20,966 nucleotides of DNA from Alphaproteobacteria bacterium (GTDB lineage: Bacteria > Pseudomonadota > Alphaproteobacteria > ATCC43930 > CGMCC-115725). The stretch spans positions 1-20,966 of the forward strand of contig JAGWIH010000006.1 of assembly GCA_028866355.1 (NCBI GenBank), written 5' to 3'. This document shows positions 20,819 to 20,966 of this stretch, in pieces; position 1 is the first letter of the stretch, and every line of letters begins with the position of its first letter. A program made the translations under genes and the position numbers. The notes under the pieces were generated by a model. It saw only the letters and a list, made by a program, of their open reading frames with translations, searched no databases and was not told the DNA's origin.

Positions 20819-20966
20819 TGATCGCGATGCTCGCCGGCCGGGTCGACCATGTCGGCACCGACAGCCTCGTGCTCGACGTCAACGGCGTCGGCTATCAGGT
20901 GTTTTGTTCCGCGCGCAGCCTCGGCCGCGTGCCGGCGCGCGGCGAGCCGCTGCGGCTCCACATCGA
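20818..20966 (+). CDS. ruvA: Holliday junction branch migration protein RuvA (5' part; cut by window edge)
   Basis: RuvA binds four-way junctions as a tetramer and loads the RuvB ATPase. About 49 residues of the N-terminal OB-fold domain are present: MIAMLAGRVDHVG, then LVLDVNGVGYQVFC. I chose ATG 20818 because RuvA normally begins MI and GAGG then lies seven bases ahead. The preceding ATG at 20815 is possible and would overlap ruvC by four bases instead of one. The rest, and presumably ruvB, lie beyond the window. Confidence 0.93.
   Translation, partial: MIAMLAGRVDHVGTDSLVLDVNGVGYQVFCSARSLGRVPARGEPLRLHI

Overview
The window looks like a contiguous stretch of an alphaproteobacterial chromosome, most likely Rhodospirillales-like. 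This rests on four things: very GC-rich coding DNA, a CcrM-type GANTC methyltransferase next to rnhB, the order mutY / DUF721 (DciA-like) / DsbA-like / smc, and the series zapA - 6S RNA - fau - TIGR00282 phosphoesterase - yebC - ruvC - ruvA. Coding is dense. No tRNA, rRNA, insertion sequence, prophage or CRISPR array is visible. No gene-free stretch exceeds 300 bases; the longest is about 180 bases, at 17046-17227.

Layout. At 1-2573 a leftward block carries dciA, a periplasmic DsbA-like thiol oxidoreductase and the N-terminal third of smc. mutY runs rightward at 2609-3685 and meets ccrM tail to tail with a 4-base overlap. A long leftward run follows from right to left: a family-4-like uracil-DNA glycosylase, a soluble lytic transglycosylase, moaB, a PA0069-type radical SAM protein, rnhB and ccrM. 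ETF-ubiquinone oxidoreductase, a secreted TPR protein and ispE run rightward from 9863 to 14108. Then comes a leftward two-gene operon (17045-14149). It encodes a ParB-like DNA-binding protein and a single-pass membrane protein with Sel1 repeats. From 17228 to the right edge everything is rightward: a 61-residue coiled-coil protein, zapA, 6S RNA, fau, a YmdB-like phosphoesterase, yebC, ruvC and the start of ruvA.

Functionally the window is rich in DNA repair and integrity genes (mutY, udg, rnhB, ruvC/ruvA, smc, dciA) and in cell-cycle and division genes (ccrM, zapA, the ParB/Sel1 pair).

The most interesting part is the ParB-like/Sel1 operon and its control region. The two encoded proteins share a short N-terminal motif (W-x(6)-P-x(2)-R, then AAR-x-AG-x-P-x-S-x-WL). 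It resembles the start of the polar organiser PodJ, and in both proteins a proline-rich linker follows. The divergent 180-base control region holds a near-consensus CtrA box on the operon side. On the zapA side a GANTC methylation site overlaps the candidate -10 box. A second regulatory signal is a cluster of six GANTC sites within 106 bases just upstream of ccrM, one of them inside the spacer of a candidate promoter. I infer a cell-cycle-controlled module that could tie DNA to the cell envelope or pole. That function is a hypothesis; the motifs and gene arrangement are read directly from the sequence.
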